Shown: positions 10,802 through 20,495 of the stretch, piece after piece
Layout of the letters: each line of letters starts with the position of its first letter
Position numbering within the stretch: position 1 is the stretch's first letter
Origin: Pandoraea captiosa
GTDB lineage: Bacteria > Pseudomonadota > Gammaproteobacteria > Burkholderiales > Burkholderiaceae
Assembly: GCF_902459775.1 (NCBI RefSeq)
Contig: NZ_CABPSQ010000010.1
Location: 115,002-179,001, forward strand
Direction: 5' to 3'
Length of the DNA stretch: 64,000 nt
The notes under the pieces: generated by a model
What the model saw: only the letters and a program-made list of their open reading frames with translations
What the model was told of the DNA's origin: nothing
The model's database searches: none
Made by a program: the position numbers and the translations under genes

Positions 10802-11176
10802 ATGACGCACGATAACTGTATCTTCTGCAAGATCATCGCCGGGCAGATCCCGAGCGCGCAGGTCTACGCCGACGACGATGTCGTCGTGTTCAAGGACATC
10901 AATCCCGCCGCCGATCTGCATCTGCTCATGGTGCCGCGCAAGCATATCGCCACGTTGCAGGACTGCCAGCCGGAAGACCAGGCGCTGCTGGGCAAGATGA
11001 TGCTGCTCGCCCCGAAGCTCGCCGCCGAACAGGGCTATCGCTTCGACGGCGATGCGTCGAACATCGAAGGCAACGGCTTTCGTGTGGTGATGAACACCGG
11101 GCCGGGTGGCGGTCAGGAGGTTTATCATCTTCACATGCACGTTCTGGCCGGACCGCGGCCGTGGAAGCGCATGTAA
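10802..11176 (+). CDS. hinT: HIT family (HinT-like) nucleotide hydrolase
   Basis: 124 residues, the length of HinT-type purine nucleoside phosphoramidases. The N-terminal CIFCKIIAGQIPSAQVY contains a CxxC metal site, and the C-terminal histidine triad is EVYHLHMHVLAG. The start at 10802 has an upstream GAGAGGAAG Shine-Dalgarno. The longer open frame overlapping the DUF4870 gene is not needed. Substrate in vivo is unknown. Confidence 0.93.
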   Translation: MTHDNCIFCKIIAGQIPSAQVYADDDVVVFKDINPAADLHLLMVPRKHIATLQDCQPEDQALLGKMMLLAPKLAAEQGYRFDGDASNIEGNGFRVVMNTGPGGGQEVYHLHMHVLAGPRPWKRM

Positions 11177-11470
11177 GGGCTCGCGAGGCGCGCGACGGAG
11201 GAAATATCGCGACGGATTGCCGCGTTATTCCGGTCAAGCGTGCAACGCTCCCGCATCGGGAAAGGTTTCACGAAACATTTATTTCTACCCGGTGTCGTGC
11301 CCGGTTACGATGCTGGACGTGACGCATGATGTGCCACAATGGGGCACAGGGTTGCGGAACACGGGGCAAACATGGCGCGCTGCGCCGCAGGCCTGAGAGC
11401 CGTGGGCAGTATCGCTGGACGAAACCTCGTCGCGAGGCGGCAGAGGTAGGCAAACGCAAGGAGAGTGGTC

Positions 11471-11716
11471 ATGGGTTCGTTGAGTATTTGGCACTGGCTG
11501 ATCGTGCTGGTGATCGTGATGATGGTTTTCGGCACCAAGAAGCTGCGCAACATGGGGAGCGATCTCGGTGGCGCAGTCAAGGGCTTCAAGGACGGCATGA
11601 AGGAAGGCGAAACCTCCTCCAACGCCAAGGAAGACCCGGCAGCTGCCAAGGAACTGCGCGATTCGACCACCATCGACGTGCAGGCCAAGGACGCGAGCAA
11701 TCACAAGCAAGGCTAA
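11471..11716 (+). CDS. tatA: Sec-independent protein translocase subunit TatA
   Basis: 81 residues with the TatA plan: an N-terminal membrane helix ([15 protein letters not shown]), the [26 protein letters not shown] hinge and amphipathic helix, and a charged tail. It forms the pore-like oligomer of the twin-arginine pathway. The ATG at 11471 is preferred over the GTG two codons upstream. A CAAGGAGAG Shine-Dalgarno precedes it. It is the first gene of tatABC. Confidence 0.95.
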   Translation: MGSLSIWHWLIVLVIVMMVFGTKKLRNMGSDLGGAVKGFKDGMKEGETSSNAKEDPAAAKELRDSTTIDVQAKDASNHKQG

Positions 11717-11728
11717 GCCGGCGTCGAC

Positions 11729-12271
11729 ATGATCGATCTCGGTCTTTCCAAACTGATGCTGATCGGCGTGGTTGCGCTGGTCGTGATCGGTCCTGAGCGT
11801 CTGCCCAAGGTCGCCCGCACGGCGGGCGCCCTTTTTGGTCGCGCACAACGCTATATCAACGATGTGAAGGCCGAAGTGAGCCGCGAGATGGAGCTCGATG
11901 AGCTGCGCAATATGCGCACGCAGTTCGAGGACGCGGCGCGCACTGCCCAGAACACCGTACAGAAGCAGTTGCATGAGCAGGAGGCATCGCTCAACGACGC
12001 CTGGGCGAGTGCGACGGGCACCTCGTCGAGCGAGATCGCCGGCGGTGGCACCGATGCTGCGACCGGATACTCCGACAGCTATCTCGCCGAACCGGTCGTG
12101 ACATCGAGCATCCGCGCGTCGACCAAGCGCCGCAACTGGCGTGTGCGCCGGGCCGCGACGCCCATCTGGTTCAAGCAAGCCAGCACGACGCGAACGCGCG
12201 TGCAGTCGGGGGCGGCACGCGTGGCGCGTCACACACCGGCAAAGCTGCGTCGACCCGTCAAGTTCTTCTGA
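11729..12271 (+). CDS. tatB: Sec-independent protein translocase subunit TatB
   Basis: 180 residues. The N-terminus MIDLGLSKLMLIGVVALVVIGPERLPKVARTAG is the TatB signature (membrane helix plus GPERLP hinge). A long amphipathic helix (to about residue 95) and a variable basic tail follow. TatB binds twin-arginine signal peptides together with TatC. It starts 12 bp after tatA. Confidence 0.95.
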   Translation: MIDLGLSKLMLIGVVALVVIGPERLPKVARTAGALFGRAQRYINDVKAEVSREMELDELRNMRTQFEDAARTAQNTVQKQLHEQEASLNDAWASATGTSSSEIAGGGTDAATGYSDSYLAEPVVTSSIRASTKRRNWRVRRAATPIWFKQASTTRTRVQSGAARVARHTPAKLRRPVKFF

Positions 12272-12379
12272 GGCCCGTCTTCGGGGGACGTTGAGGGCCC
12301 TGGAGACGCTTCTGGACATAACCGCGCCGAACTTCCCGCCATCTGGCACTGTGCCGGCTTCATTCCTGGATAAGTCGAC

Positions 12380-13195
12380 GTGAGCGACGAGAAACAAATC
12401 CCCGAAGGGGGCGCCGAAGAGACCTTCATCTCGCATCTGGTCGAGCTGCGCAACCGCATTATCCGCGCGGGTACGGCAGTGATCGTGGTGTTCCTGTCAC
12501 TGGTCTACTGGGCGCCGGACATCTTCCGGCTGCTGGCCCGCCCGCTAACCCAATCGCTGCCCGCCGACGGCAAGCTGATCGTCACCGACATCACCGGGTC
12601 GTTTTTCGTCCCGATGAAGGTCACGCTGATGGTCGCGTTCGTGATTGCGCTGCCCATCGTGCTGTATCAGGTCTGGGCGTTCATTGCGCCGGGGCTGTAT
12701 CAGCACGAGAAGAAGCTGGTCATGCCGCTGGTCGTGAGCAGCTACACGCTGTTCCTGATCGGGATGGCCTTCGCCTATTTCCTCGTCTTCCCGACGGTGT
12801 TCCACTTCATTGCGCATTACAACGCGCCGTTGGGCGCGGAGATGAACACCGATATCGACAATTACCTGAGCTTCGTTCTCACGATGTTCATGGCGTTCGG
12901 GGTGACGTTCGAGGTGCCCGTGGTCGTGGTGGTGCTCGCGCGCATGGGGGTGGTGAGTCTGGCGAAGCTCAAGCAGATTCGACCGTATGTGGTGGTGGGC
13001 GCCTTTGTGCTCGCGGCCGTGGTGACGCCGCCGGACATTCTCTCGCAGCTCATGCTGGCCGTGCCGCTGTGCATTCTGTATGAGCTGGGGCTGATCGCGG
13101 CGCGGTTGTTCGTCAAGCAGGGGGAGCAGCCGGATGCGGAGAAGGATGCGAAGGACGGGAAGGGGGATAGCGAGAACGGACAGGCAACGTCCTGA
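12380..13195 (+). CDS. tatC: Sec-independent protein translocase subunit TatC
   Basis: 271 residues with six membrane segments. The early motif TFISHLVELRNRIIRAG includes the conserved HLxELRxR signal-peptide-binding region. FVPMKVTLMVAFVIALPIVLYQVWAFIAPGLYQHEKK, and later VVVGAFVLAAVVTPPD, are also typical. The start is GTG. The charged C-terminal tail (EQPDAEKDAKDGKGD) is variable in the family. A strong bidirectional terminator follows. Confidence 0.96.
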   Translation: MSDEKQIPEGGAEETFISHLVELRNRIIRAGTAVIVVFLSLVYWAPDIFRLLARPLTQSLPADGKLIVTDITGSFFVPMKVTLMVAFVIALPIVLYQVWAFIAPGLYQHEKKLVMPLVVSSYTLFLIGMAFAYFLVFPTVFHFIAHYNAPLGAEMNTDIDNYLSFVLTMFMAFGVTFEVPVVVVVLARMGVVSLAKLKQIRPYVVVGAFVLAAVVTPPDILSQLMLAVPLCILYELGLIAARLFVKQGEQPDAEKDAKDGKGDSENGQATS

Positions 13196-13243
13196 TTCTG
13201 TGGACGCTCCGGACATTCTGGATTCGCAAACCGCCGGGAAAAC

Positions 13244-13274
13244 AAAAAGCACGGGATGAAACCCGTGCTTTTTT
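13244..13274. terminator. Bidirectional Rho-independent terminator
   Basis: A 12-bp stem (AAAAAGCACGGG paired with CCCGTGCTTTTT) around a 6-nt loop has A/T runs on both sides. It lies between the converging tatC and HtrA-like genes and can serve both. Confidence 0.9.
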
Positions 13275-13301
13275 GTTGCCTGTTGCAGCTCAGGACGTCG
13301 A

Positions 13302-14516
13302 TCAGTCGGCGTTGTTCTCGTCGCCGTCGTCCTCGTCCTGTGCGGGACGCTTGGGCGGCGGTGGGCGCTTGCCGATCGTCACCGTCAGATCCAACTCCTT
13401 CTTCTTGCGCGTGACGTGCAGTTTGGCCTGCGTGCCCGGCTTGATCTGGGCGATGACGTTGAGCAGTTCGGTCGTATCGCGAATCGACTCGTCGTTCACC
13501 TTCGTCAGAATGTCGCCCGGTTGCACGCCCGCCTTGTCGGCCGGACCGCCTTGCACGACACCCGCAATGATCACCCCCGAGTCCTGCTGAAGTCCGAACG
13601 ACTCGGCAATGTCCGACGTGATGTCCTGCGGCTCTACGCCCACCCAGCCGCGCGTGACGCCGCCGGTCGTGATGATGCTCTCGAGCACCGAGCGCGCCGT
13701 CGACACCGGAATCGCGAAACCGATGCCCATGTTGCCGCCGCTGCGCGAATAAATGGCGGTGTTGATGCCCAGCAGGTTGCCGTTCACGTCCACGAGCGCG
13801 CCGCCGGAGTTGCCCGGGTTGATGGCCGCGTCCGTCTGAATGAAGTTCTCGAACGTGCTGATGTCGAGGTGGTTCCGCCCCAGCGCGCTGATGATGCCCA
13901 TGGTGACCGTCTGGCCAACGCCGAACGGGTTGCCGATGGCGAGTACCACGTCGCCCACGCGCACCTGGTCCATCCGCCCGAGGGTGATGGCCGGCAGGTT
14001 GTCGAGCGTAATCTTGAGTACGGCCAGATCGGTCTCGGGGTCACTGCCGACCAGCTTGGCGCGCGCTTTGCGGCCGTCGGCGAGGGCGACCTCGATCTCG
14101 TCGGCCCCGTCCACCACGTGGTGATTCGTGAGAATATAGCCCTCGCTGCTCACGATCACGCCGGAACCGAGGCTGGACACCGGATCCTGACGCACCGTGC
14201 CGCCGCCGTCCCCAAAGAAATAGCGGAACAGCGGATCATCCAGGCGCGGATCGCGATTCTGCTTTTGTTCCTTGCTGGAGAAGATGCTGACGACCGCGGG
14301 CATGGCCTTTTGCGCGCCGTCCGCGTACGAACCGGCCGCCGGTTTGTCGGACAGGCTGGGTGCGACTTCCTGCAAGGCGATGATCGGATTGGCCAGTTGC
14401 TTGCCGAACGAACCCTGGCGTTGCAGCCACTGAGGCTTGAGCGTGGCGATGATGAAGAGCAACGCAAGCAGCACGGTGACCGCTTGCGCGAACAGTAGCC
14501 AGAAGCGTCTGAGCAT
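13302..14516 (-). CDS. Membrane-anchored HtrA/DegS-like serine protease
   Basis: 404 residues from the ATG at 14516; an upstream open extension is rejected because the hydrophobic anchor begins directly after this Met. Layout: membrane anchor (residues 5-25), trypsin-like domain with His133 (NHHVV), Asp163 (ETDLAVL) and Ser237 (GNSGGAL), then one PDZ domain (about 285-375) and an acidic, lysine-rich tail. A single PDZ plus an anchor is the DegS plan, so a role in envelope stress sensing or periplasmic quality control is likely. Many databases call such proteins Do/DegQ. It is transcribed against tatC. Confidence 0.9.
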   Translation of the reverse strand: MLRRFWLLFAQAVTVLLALLFIIATLKPQWLQRQGSFGKQLANPIIALQEVAPSLSDKPAAGSYADGAQKAMPAVVSIFSSKEQKQNRDPRLDDPLFRYFFGDGGGTVRQDPVSSLGSGVIVSSEGYILTNHHVVDGADEIEVALADGRKARAKLVGSDPETDLAVLKITLDNLPAITLGRMDQVRVGDVVLAIGNPFGVGQTVTMGIISALGRNHLDISTFENFIQTDAAINPGNSGGALVDVNGNLLGINTAIYSRSGGNMGIGFAIPVSTARSVLESIITTGGVTRGWVGVEPQDITSDIAESFGLQQDSGVIIAGVVQGGPADKAGVQPGDILTKVNDESIRDTTELLNVIAQIKPGTQAKLHVTRKKKELDLTVTIGKRPPPPKRPAQDEDDGDENNAD

Positions 14517-14534
14517 GAAAGAGCGAGACCTTAT

Positions 14535-15284
14535 ATGAATCGTGTTGAACTGGAATTGTATCTGAACGATACCCTGCAAATCGCGCAATTTCGCGATTAC
14601 TGCCCGAATGGCCTACAGGTCGAAGGGCGCAGCGAGATCAGGAAAATTGCCTCCGGCGTGACCGCCAGCCTGGCCTTTCTCGAAGCCGCCCGCGACTGGG
14701 GAGCCGATGCAGTGCTCGTCCACCATGGATACTTCTGGAAGAACGAAGATGCGCGCATTACCGGGATGAAGCGCAAGCGTCTCGGTGTGTTGATCGGCAA
14801 TGACATCAGCCTGTTCGCCTATCACCTGCCGCTCGACGCCCATCCCGAGCTCGGCAACAACGCTCAGCTCGGAAAACGGCTCGGATTTGCCGACGATGGC
14901 GGCCGTTTCGGCCCCGATCAGCTCGGTTGGCTCGGCTCGCCGTCACAACCGACGACGCTCGCCGCCCTCGCGGCCGACGTCGAACGCCAATTGGGACGCA
15001 AGCCCCTCCTGCTGGGCGATCCGAACCGGCAGGTGCGCCGCGTGGCGTGGTGTACCGGCGGGGCGCAAGGGTTCTTCGAAGCGGCAATTGCCGCCGGCGC
15101 AGACGTGTATATCAGCGGTGAGGTGTCCGAGCCCACCCAGCATCTCGCGCTCGAGAGCGGGGTGGGGTATCTGGCGGCAGGGCATCATGCGACCGAGCGC
15201 GGAGGCGCCAGCGCCGTTGGCGAGCATGTCGCCGCGCGCTTCGGGCTCGAACACCGGTTCTTCGATATGCCGAACCCCGCCTGA
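14535..15284 (+). CDS. Nif3-like dinuclear metal centre protein
   Basis: 249 residues of the Nif3/YbgI (GTP cyclohydrolase I type 2 / NIF3) family. Metal ligands are visible in [34 protein letters not shown] and, near the C-terminus, [20 protein letters not shown]. The cellular role is unclear. It starts 18 bp from the divergent HtrA-like gene, so the two share a compact divergent promoter region. Confidence 0.92.
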   Translation: MNRVELELYLNDTLQIAQFRDYCPNGLQVEGRSEIRKIASGVTASLAFLEAARDWGADAVLVHHGYFWKNEDARITGMKRKRLGVLIGNDISLFAYHLPLDAHPELGNNAQLGKRLGFADDGGRFGPDQLGWLGSPSQPTTLAALAADVERQLGRKPLLLGDPNRQVRRVAWCTGGAQGFFEAAIAAGADVYISGEVSEPTQHLALESGVGYLAAGHHATERGGASAVGEHVAARFGLEHRFFDMPNPA

Positions 15285-15344
15285 GCGGGGCTGGCGGCGT
15301 ATCCGGAATATCCGGAATATCAGCTGTGCGAGTCCCCGGGAGAC

Positions 15345-15791
15345 TTACCCGTTCTGTTTCTTGAGGCTGTCGCGGATTTCGCGCAGCAGAACGATGTCTT
15401 CCGGCGTGGGGGCCGGCGCGGCGGGCGCTTCCGGCGCGGGGCGCTTGAGGCGGTTGATCTGCTTGACCATCAGAAAGATGATGAACGCCAGAATCAGGAA
15501 GTTCAGCGCGACCGTAATGAAGTTGCCGTAGCCGAATACGGCAACGCCGGCCTTGGTCAGGTCGGCGTATGACGTCGGGTTGCCCTTGAAGTCCGGCGGG
15601 ATCGCGCCGAGCAGGATGAATTTGCTCGAGAAGTCGAGGCCGCCGAAGATAGCGCCGACGATCGGCATGATGAGGTCCTTGACGACCGAATCGACGATCT
15701 TGCCGAAGGCCCCGCCGATGATCACACCGACGGCCAGATCGATCACGTTGCCTTTGACGGCAAATTCCTTGAATTCCGACATGAAGCTCAT
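15345..15791 (-). CDS. mscL: Large-conductance mechanosensitive channel
   Basis: 148 residues. The N-terminus ([30 protein letters not shown]) is the MscL signature with the first pore helix; the second helix is around residues 80-105 and a C-terminal helical bundle ends [12 protein letters not shown]. It opens under membrane tension to release solutes. The start at 15791 is supported by a GGAGGAA Shine-Dalgarno; a second in-frame ATG at 15782 is three codons later. Confidence 0.96.
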   Translation of the reverse strand: MSFMSEFKEFAVKGNVIDLAVGVIIGGAFGKIVDSVVKDLIMPIVGAIFGGLDFSSKFILLGAIPPDFKGNPTSYADLTKAGVAVFGYGNFITVALNFLILAFIIFLMVKQINRLKRPAPEAPAAPAPTPEDIVLLREIRDSLKKQNG

Positions 15792-16144
15792 GCCATTCCT
15801 CCGCTGTTTTAGTGAGTGGCTGGGGCGAGCATGGCTGCACCGGCCCTCTCGAATTGGCATTGATTGACCGGCTATCTCATGCGGGTCTCGGGACGACGGC
15901 ATCGGTAACGTCGATCAATGACCGTCGATGTCACGCGATTGCCACAGGCCGCGCACGATGTCACCGGGGCGAGACAGGGAAAATGATGACTAAATGTCGT
16001 GCACGCGTCAACGAAAGCGGCGATCATAGCGGTTCTCGTGCAGCATCCCAATAGCGAAACCCCGGGTGGGCGGTAGCCACCCGCAGGGTACGTTAATCCT
16101 TTGAAAATACGCGAAAACCACTAGGAGACTGAGGCGTTTTGCCG

Positions 16145-16174
16145 TTGTTTCAGGCATTTGCGCTCGCGTATGAT
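16145..16174 (+). promoter_or_regulatory. petA: Putative sigma-70 promoter of petABC
   Basis: TTGTTT (16145-16150) and TATGAT (16169-16174) are separated by 18 bp and lie 44 bp before the petA ATG. The 426-bp gap 15792-16217 otherwise contains no convincing gene; it holds the promoter regions of mscL (leftward) and the pet operon (rightward). Confidence 0.5.
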
Positions 16175-16217
16175 TTAAGGTTGACGGAAATACAAATTCA
16201 ACCGTGTGGGGCTTGTG

Positions 16218-16832
16218 ATGAGTAACAATCAGAATCGTGCCGTCGACAGCAACCGCCGGAACCTGCTGATTGCAACGTCCGTAGCTGGAGGCGTAGGCGG
16301 CGTTGCAACACTCGTTCCTTTCGTCAGTTCCCTCGAACCCTCAGAGCGCGCCAAGGCTGGCGGCGCACCGGTCGAAGCCGACATCAGCGGCCTGAAGCCG
16401 GGCGAGAAGATGACCGTCTCCTGGCGTGGCCTTCCTGTGTGGATCGTCCGCCGCACGCCGGAGGAGTTGGCTTCGCTGTCCAAAGTGACGGCCGAGCTGG
16501 CCGATCCGGACTCCAAGGAAACGTTTTCCTACCCGATGCCCGATTACGCCAAGAACGAGTTTCGTACGCGTGTCGAGCACAAGGACCTGCTTGTGGTGGT
16601 TGGCGTCTGCACCCACCTGGGCTGCATTCCTTCCGGGCCGTATCAGGCGAAGACCTTGCCCGCGCTCGGCAACGATCCTGGCTTCCTGTGTCCATGCCAC
16701 GGCTCGACCTACGATATGTCCGGTCGCGTCTTCAAGAACAAGCCGGCGCCAAAGAATCTCGACGTTCCTCGTTTCATGTTCGTGAGCGACACCAAGATCG
16801 TGATCGGTAAAGACGAAAAAGGAGAAGCGTAA
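16218..16832 (+). CDS. petA: Ubiquinol-cytochrome c reductase, Rieske iron-sulfur subunit
   Basis: 204 residues. The 2Fe-2S ligands are in CTHLGC (Cys131, His133) and CPCHGS (Cys158, His161), with Cys136 and Cys160 positioned for the stabilising disulfide. The N-terminus carries SNRRNLLIATSVAGGVGG, a twin-arginine type membrane anchor, so it should be a substrate of the TatABC system encoded 4 kb upstream. The ATG at 16218 is preferred to the GTG at 16206. petB follows after 2 bp. Confidence 0.97.
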   Translation: MSNNQNRAVDSNRRNLLIATSVAGGVGGVATLVPFVSSLEPSERAKAGGAPVEADISGLKPGEKMTVSWRGLPVWIVRRTPEELASLSKVTAELADPDSKETFSYPMPDYAKNEFRTRVEHKDLLVVVGVCTHLGCIPSGPYQAKTLPALGNDPGFLCPCHGSTYDMSGRVFKNKPAPKNLDVPRFMFVSDTKIVIGKDEKGEA

Positions 16833-16834
16833 CC

Positions 16835-18220
16835 ATGGCCGCCGACAAACAGGTCGACACGACGGGCTTGCTGGGCTGGATCGATCGCCGGTTTCCGCTC
16901 ACGCAGCTCTGGAAGGACCACGCTTCCGAGTATTACGCTCCCAAGAATTTCAATTTCTGGTACTTCTTCGGCTCGCTGGCCATGCTGGTGCTGGTGATCC
17001 AGATTCTCACCGGCATCTTCCTGGTGATGAACTACAAGCCCGACGCCAACCTCGCGTTCGCGTCGGTCGAGTACATCATGCGCGAAGTCCCCTGGGGCTG
17101 GCTCATCCGTTACATGCACTCGACGGGCGCTTCGATGTTCTTCGTCGTGGTGTATCTGCACATGTTCCGCGGGCTGCTGTACGGGTCGTACCGCAAGCCG
17201 CGCGAGCTGGTGTGGGTGTTCGGCTGTCTGATCTTCCTGTGCCTGATGGCCGAAGCGTTCATGGGCTATCTGCTGCCGTGGGGCCAGATGTCCTACTGGG
17301 GCGCGCAGGTGATCGTGAACCTGTTCTCGGCGATTCCGTTCATCGGGCCGGACCTGTCGCTGTGGATTCGCGGCGATTACGTCGTGTCGGACGCCACGCT
17401 CAACCGCTTCTTTGCGTTTCACGTGATTGCGATCCCGCTGGTGCTGATCGGCCTGATCGTCGCGCACATCATCGCGCTGCACGAAGTCGGGTCGAACAAT
17501 CCGGACGGCATCGAGATCAAGGACAAGAAAGACGCCAACGGCCGTCCGCTCGACGGCATTCCGTTCCATCCGTATTACACCGTGCACGACATTATGGGCG
17601 TGGGTGTGTTCCTGATGGTTTTCTCGGCAATCGTGTTCTTTGCGCCGACGATGGGCGGTTACTTCCTCGAAGCGAATAACTTCATTCCGTCCGATCCGCT
17701 CAAAACACCGCCGCACATCGCCCCGGTCTGGTATTTCACGCCGTTCTACTCGATGCTGCGCGCCACGACCGACGACTTCAAGCATCTGCTCATGGGCGTG
17801 GCGCTGCTTGTCACGGCGGTCTGGTGGATCAAGGGCCGTGCTGCCGTGACGACCAAGGTGGCGGCGTCCGGCGGTGTGGTTCTGCTGCTGCTGTTCATGT
17901 TCCTGACGGAAGCCAAGTTCTGGGGCGTGGTGGTGATGGGCGGCGCGGTGGTCACGCTGTTCTTCCTGCCGTGGCTGGACCATAGCCCGGTGAAGTCGAT
18001 TCGTTACCGTCCGGGCTTCCACAAGGTATTGCTGGGTATTCTCGTCGTCGTTTTCGCGGTGCTGGGCTATCTGGGGATCCAGGAGCCGACGCCCGTGAAG
18101 ACCGCCATTTCGCAGATCGGCGCGCTGTATTACTTCGGATTCTTCTGGCTGATGCCGCTGTGGAGCAAGCGCGGCACGTTCAAGCCGGTGCCGGATCGCG
18201 TGACCTTCGCGGCGCATTGA
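16835..18220 (+). CDS. petB: Ubiquinol-cytochrome c reductase, cytochrome b subunit
   Basis: 461 residues, the full-length cytochrome b of the bc1 complex, with eight or more membrane helices. Visible features are the haem-ligand helix WLIRYMHSTGASMFFVVVYLHMFRGLLYGSYRKPRE, the Qo-site PEWY-equivalent region (PVWYFTPFYSMLR) and HVIAIPLVLIGLIVAHIIALHEVGSNNPDG. It oxidises ubiquinol and pumps protons. It lies between petA and petC in the standard order. Confidence 0.97.
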   Translation: MAADKQVDTTGLLGWIDRRFPLTQLWKDHASEYYAPKNFNFWYFFGSLAMLVLVIQILTGIFLVMNYKPDANLAFASVEYIMREVPWGWLIRYMHSTGASMFFVVVYLHMFRGLLYGSYRKPRELVWVFGCLIFLCLMAEAFMGYLLPWGQMSYWGAQVIVNLFSAIPFIGPDLSLWIRGDYVVSDATLNRFFAFHVIAIPLVLIGLIVAHIIALHEVGSNNPDGIEIKDKKDANGRPLDGIPFHPYYTVHDIMGVGVFLMVFSAIVFFAPTMGGYFLEANNFIPSDPLKTPPHIAPVWYFTPFYSMLRATTDDFKHLLMGVALLVTAVWWIKGRAAVTTKVAASGGVVLLLLFMFLTEAKFWGVVVMGGAVVTLFFLPWLDHSPVKSIRYRPGFHKVLLGILVVVFAVLGYLGIQEPTPVKTAISQIGALYYFGFFWLMPLWSKRGTFKPVPDRVTFAAH

Positions 18221-18251
18221 GCGCACTCAAACGACGACTAGGGATATCAAG

Positions 18252-18971
18252 ATGAGAAAACTGTTGCTTATCCTGGCGCTTCTGAGTGGCTTCGCGGCGC
18301 CGGCCTTGGCTGAAGAGGGTGGTGCGCTGGACACGGCGCCCAGCCGGATCGACGATCTGGCGTCGCTGCAACGCGGCGCCAAGCTGTTCGTGAACTACTG
18401 CCTGAACTGCCATTCGGCGGCATCGATGCGGTATTCGCGTCTCAAGGATCTGGGGTTGTCGGAAGCGGAGATCAAGAACAATCTGCTCTTCACGACCGAC
18501 AAGATCGGCGAGACCATGACCGTGGCCATGCGCACGGCGGACGCCAAGGAGTGGTTCGGCTCCGCCCCGCCTGACCTGTCGGTCGAGGCGCGGGCCCGAG
18601 GAACGGACTGGCTGTACACATACTTGCGTACCTTCTACCGGGACGACGCGCGTCCGACCGGCTGGAACAATCTGGCGTTTCCCAATGTCGGCATGCCGAA
18701 CCCGTTCTGGCAGTTGCAGGGGCAGCGGGGTCTGAAGCATGCGCAGGGCGGGGAGCATGGTCCGGCGCAGTTCGTGCAGATCACTCAGGGGACGATGAAG
18801 CCGGTGGAATTTGATTCTGCCATGGCGGATTTGGTATCTTATCTGGATTGGATGTCGGAACCGGCGCAGCGTACGCGTCGGCAGTTGGGCGTATGGGTTT
18901 TGTTGTTCCTGGGACTCTTTACGGTACTTGCCTGGCGCCTGAATTCGGCCTATTGGAAGGACGTGAAGTAA
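18252..18971 (+). CDS. petC: Ubiquinol-cytochrome c reductase, cytochrome c1 subunit
   Basis: 239 residues. A cleavable signal (about residues 1-20, ending APALA) leads to the haem c motif Cys50-Leu-Asn-Cys53-His54. The later PNPFWQLQG region supplies the methionine-side ligand zone, and a C-terminal membrane anchor (LGVWVLLFLGLFTVLAWRLNSAYW) ends the protein. It passes electrons from the Rieske centre to a soluble cytochrome c. Last gene of petABC. Confidence 0.97.
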   Translation: MRKLLLILALLSGFAAPALAEEGGALDTAPSRIDDLASLQRGAKLFVNYCLNCHSAASMRYSRLKDLGLSEAEIKNNLLFTTDKIGETMTVAMRTADAKEWFGSAPPDLSVEARARGTDWLYTYLRTFYRDDARPTGWNNLAFPNVGMPNPFWQLQGQRGLKHAQGGEHGPAQFVQITQGTMKPVEFDSAMADLVSYLDWMSEPAQRTRRQLGVWVLLFLGLFTVLAWRLNSAYWKDVK

Positions 18972-19054
18972 AATAACGTCTGTACGACGGGGCCAGGGCT
19001 CGGGAAGCGTCGGTTTCCCGCCCCGGCCCCGTTGGTTTTTAAGGAAGACGCGCT

Positions 19055-19666
19055 ATGATGGTTTTGTACTCGGGCACGACGTGCCCCTTCTCCCAGCGTT
19101 GCCGGCTGGTTCTGTTCGAAAAAGGCATGGATTTTGAAATCCGTGACGTCGATCTGTTCAACAAGCCGGAAGACATTGCGGTGATGAACCCGTACGGTCA
19201 GGTGCCGATTCTTGTCGAGCGCGATCTGATTCTGTACGAATCGAACATCATCAATGAGTACATTGACGAGCGTTTCCCGCATCCGCAACTGATGCCGGCC
19301 GACCCGGTGCAGCGTGCGCGTGCGCGTTTGTTCCTGTTCAATTTCGAGAAAGAGCTGTTCGTTCACGTGAGCGCGCTCGAAAACGAGAAGGGCAAGGCGG
19401 CGGAGAAGAATCACGAGAAGGCACGTCTGTCGATTCGTGATCGTTTGACGCAGTTGGCGCCGATCTTTGTGAAGAACAAGTACATGTTGGGCGAAGAGTT
19501 TTCGATGCTCGACGTGGCGATTGCGCCGTTGTTGTGGCGTCTGGATCACTACGGCATTGAGTTGTCGAAGAATGCTGCGCCGTTGATGAAGTATGCCGAG
19601 CGGATTTTCAGCCGTCCGGCTTACATTGAAGCACTGACGCCGTCCGAAAAGGTCATGCGTCGCTAA
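19055..19666 (+). CDS. sspA: Stringent starvation protein A
   Basis: 203 residues with a glutathione S-transferase fold. The N-terminal motif GTTCPFSQRCRLVLFEKGMDFEIRDVDL and NPYGQVPILVERDLILYESNIINEYIDERFPHP are typical of SspA, an RNA-polymerase-associated regulator of stationary-phase genes without GST activity. It follows petABC and precedes sspB, the usual beta- and gammaproteobacterial order. Codon use is less GC-rich at third positions than its neighbours, as often seen in highly expressed genes. Confidence 0.95.
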   Translation: MMVLYSGTTCPFSQRCRLVLFEKGMDFEIRDVDLFNKPEDIAVMNPYGQVPILVERDLILYESNIINEYIDERFPHPQLMPADPVQRARARLFLFNFEKELFVHVSALENEKGKAAEKNHEKARLSIRDRLTQLAPIFVKNKYMLGEEFSMLDVAIAPLLWRLDHYGIELSKNAAPLMKYAERIFSRPAYIEALTPSEKVMRR

Positions 19667-19742
19667 TGCGTTGATTTGCCCGCCGGTGAAGCCGGCCTGT
19701 CGAGGGTGACGGGCGGGTTTCGTGGCGGGATACGTTGGTCAT

Positions 19743-20201
19743 ATGCCTGAAACGTCTACGAAGCCTTATTTACTGCGCGCGCTGTACGAGTGGTGTACCG
19801 ACAACGGTTACACGCCGTATCTGGCCGTGCATGTCGATGCCAAGACGCGGGTTCCGCGCGAGTTTGTGAAAGATGGCGAGATCGTGCTGAACATCAGCTT
19901 CGACGCCACGAGCGGATTGCAGATGGGCAACGACTGGATCGAATTCAGCGCTCGCTTCGGCGGTATCTCACAGAAGGTGGAAGTGCAGGTACCGAACGTG
20001 CTGGCGATTTACGCTCGCGAGAATGGCCAGGGGATGGCGTTCCCGGTCGACAAGCAGGCGTCTGCGGATGAGAGTCCCGAGTTGGAAGCGGTGCCGTCGG
20101 TGCAGGAAACGGGTGAAGACGATCCGGATCCGACCCGCCCGGGCGGCAACGGTGCGGCTGGCGGTAACGCTGGGCGTGCACACCTGAAGGTGGTGAAGTA
20201 A
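19743..20201 (+). CDS. sspB: ClpXP protease specificity-enhancing factor SspB
   Basis: 152 residues. The folded domain (TKPYLLRALYEWCTDNGYTPYLAVHVDA... to about residue 105) binds ssrA-tagged proteins. A flexible Pro/Gly-rich linker and the C-terminal AHLKVVK peptide follow; this XB-type tail docks on ClpX. The ATG at 19743 is favoured over the GTG at 19722 because conserved sequence begins right after it. Co-transcribed with sspA. Confidence 0.95.
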   Translation: MPETSTKPYLLRALYEWCTDNGYTPYLAVHVDAKTRVPREFVKDGEIVLNISFDATSGLQMGNDWIEFSARFGGISQKVEVQVPNVLAIYARENGQGMAFPVDKQASADESPELEAVPSVQETGEDDPDPTRPGGNGAAGGNAGRAHLKVVK

Positions 20202-20339
20202 GTCGAAGCGAAGCGGTGTTCGCGCGTTGCCTTTCGAGGCTTTGCGTCAGGACACCGCCAAAGCGGATGACGTCACACCAATATTTCGCACCAACAGGTA
20301 GTCGCAGTAACCGGTGAATCGGTTACAATACACGACTTC

Positions 20340-20415
<76 letters not shown>

Positions 20416-20421
20416 AATAAA

Positions 20422-20456
20422 CAAAGGGGTTACGTGGTTTCCACGTAACCCCTTTG
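20422..20456. terminator. Perfect 16-bp stem terminator between tRNA-Thr and the export operon
   Basis: CAAAGGGGTTACGTGG, loop TTT, and the perfect reverse complement. On the minus strand it is followed by a T-rich stretch (TTTATTT), so it can end the exporter operon; it also follows tRNA-Thr on the plus strand. The core AGGGGTTACG / CGTAACCCCT recurs at 27032-27066. Confidence 0.85.
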
Positions 20457-20495
20457 CGTTTCCGCATTTCGCCTGCACGTTCGCGACCACCCCAA

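Noticed and set aside
16709-18226. 505-codon open frame opposite petB
   Set aside because: Antisense shadow; petB is a well-conserved cytochrome b on the plus strand.
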